From: Mitsuaria sp. PDC51 | GTDB taxonomy: Bacteria; Pseudomonadota; Gammaproteobacteria; Burkholderiales; Burkholderiaceae_C | Length of the DNA stretch: 64,000 nucleotides | Assembly (NCBI RefSeq): GCF_900113225.1 | Contig: NZ_FOZE01000001.1 | Coordinates: 2,108,001-2,172,000, forward strand | Direction: 5' to 3' | Part shown: positions 63,260 through 64,000 of the stretch, in pieces | Numbering within the stretch: the first letter of the stretch is position 1 | Layout: each line of letters starts with the position of its first letter | Made by a program: the position numbers and the translations under genes | The notes under the pieces: generated by a model | The model's input: only the letters and a program-made list of their open reading frames with translations | Databases searched by the model: none | What the model was told of the DNA's origin: nothing

Positions 63260-64000
63260 GCCCTCGGCCGGCGTGTCCGGCCAGGTCAGCTCGATCGCCG
63301 TCCCGCCCAGCGGCGACGGCACGCACACCGCGTGGCCGCGATGCGCGCGCGCGATCGCGCCGACCACCGCCAATCCCAATCCGGTGCCGCCGCTGTCGCG
63401 CGAGCGCGAGCTTTCCGCGCGCCAGAACGCCTCGAAGACGCGCTGCGCGACGGACGCGGGCACGCCCGGTCCCTCGTCCTCGACGCGCAGCACGCAGACG
63501 CCGCGACTCACGCCCGCATGCACGCGCACCACGCCCGGCACCGCGTACTTGCGGGCGTTCTCGAGCAGGGCCAGCAGCACCTGGCGCAGGCGCACCGGAT
63601 CGACGTGGGCGCGGCCCGGCGGCAGGTCGAGGACGACGCGCTGGCCCGCCGCCGCCATCGCGTGCTCGTAGACGTCGACGACCTTGCGCACTTCCTCGGC
63701 GAGGTCGGTCTCGACGATCTGCAGGTGCAGGTGGCCGCTCTCGGACAGGCCCAGCGTGCGCAGGTCGTCGATCAGCCGGGACAGGCCCTCCACCTGCGAC
63801 AGCAGCTTGCGGAACTGCGCCTCGGACGGCTCGAAGACGCCGTCCGCCAGCCCCTGCAGGCGGCCGCGCAGGATGGTCACCGGCGTGCGCAGCTCATGCG
63901 CGATCGCGGCGTTCCACTGCGCCTTCTCCTGGGTGACGCGCTCGAGCTGGTCGGCCATCGAGTTGAAGTCCTCGACCAGCCGCGAGGCCTCGCCCAGCGA
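63233..64000 (-). CDS. sensor histidine kinase, C-terminal part (runs off the window)
   Basis: At least 255 residues of a histidine kinase; the N-terminus, membrane helices and most of HAMP lie beyond 64000. The visible part starts at the HAMP end (SRLVEDFNSMADQLERV). The H-box is AAIAHELRTPVTILRGRL, the N-box LLALLENARKYAV, G1 VEDEGPGVP and G2 GGTGLGLAVVGAIARAH. All catalytic motifs are intact, in the BaeS/AdeS-like class. The cognate regulator should lie outside. Its 3' end overlaps the convergent glycosyltransferase gene by 27 bases. Confidence 0.9.
   Translation of the reverse strand, partial: SLGEASRLVEDFNSMADQLERVTQEKAQWNAAIAHELRTPVTILRGRLQGLADGVFEPSEAQFRKLLSQVEGLSRLIDDLRTLGLSESGHLHLQIVETDLAEEVRKVVDVYEHAMAAAGQRVVLDLPPGRAHVDPVRLRQVLLALLENARKYAVPGVVRVHAGVSRGVCVLRVEDEGPGVPASVAQRVFEAFWRAESSRSRDSGGTGLGLAVVGAIARAHRGHAVCVPSPLGGTAIELTWPDTPAEGSGVGAAER

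Overview
The window is GC-rich (about 70 % by eye), gene-dense DNA of a betaproteobacterium, most likely a Burkholderiales member near Roseateles/Mitsuaria/Rubrivivax. This rests on the Bug-type (TctC) solute receptors with a TctDE-like two-component system, a Burkholderiales-type trimeric porin ending in Phe, heptose kinase and heptose nucleotidyltransferase split into two genes, and the codon use. It is chromosome-like: I see no rRNA, tRNA, insertion sequence, integrase or CRISPR array. The placement is inference; no marker gene was available.

Layout. 1-2.2 kb: a DUF1264-type lipoprotein and a pair of Hsp20 chaperones. 2.3-9.8 kb: a minus-strand type VI secretion operon tssJ-tssK-tssL-tssM-tagF, without sheath, tube, spike or ClpV genes. 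10-16.4 kb: a chemoreceptor, an AmpG-like MFS permease preceded by a perfect LacI-type palindrome, a persulfide-dioxygenase-like hydrolase, Ohr with a tiny exported peptide, and small membrane proteins. 16.4-20.9 kb: tctD-tctE, an orphan Bug receptor and a porin. 21-26.5 kb: a large MscS channel, a protein that looks like a ribosome-inactivating protein (ricin/Shiga A-chain fold), a semialdehyde dehydrogenase and an unknown gene. 26.7-31.8 kb: an aa3/caa3-type cytochrome c oxidase with subunits I and III fused, subunit II carrying a haem c domain, a haem lipoprotein, and a divergent dihaem cytochrome c.

31.9-52.7 kb is a glycan island. It has a NodU-type carbamoyltransferase; an Atm1-type ABC exporter fused to a degenerate histidine-kinase ATPase module and a complete receiver domain; then a plus-strand run of seven glycosyltransferases with an amidohydrolase and a UDP-glucuronate-decarboxylase-like enzyme. 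Convergent to it is a minus-strand run with four steps of ADP-heptose synthesis (gmhA, hldA, hldC, gmhB), an SDR and a glycoside hydrolase. Most of these genes overlap by 4 nt, so each run is probably one transcript. 52.8-58.7 kb holds stress and aldehyde functions: hemerythrin, DUF421 protein, two zinc alcohol dehydrogenases (one the glutathione-dependent formaldehyde enzyme), an SDR and a TerB-like protein. 58.8-64 kb: a LysR regulator divergent from a tartrate/D-malate dehydrogenase, a second Bug receptor, another glycosyltransferase and a partial sensor kinase.

The two observations I rate highest are the ABC exporter-pseudokinase-receiver fusion (33832-36618) and the ribosome-inactivating-protein homologue (23543-24226).
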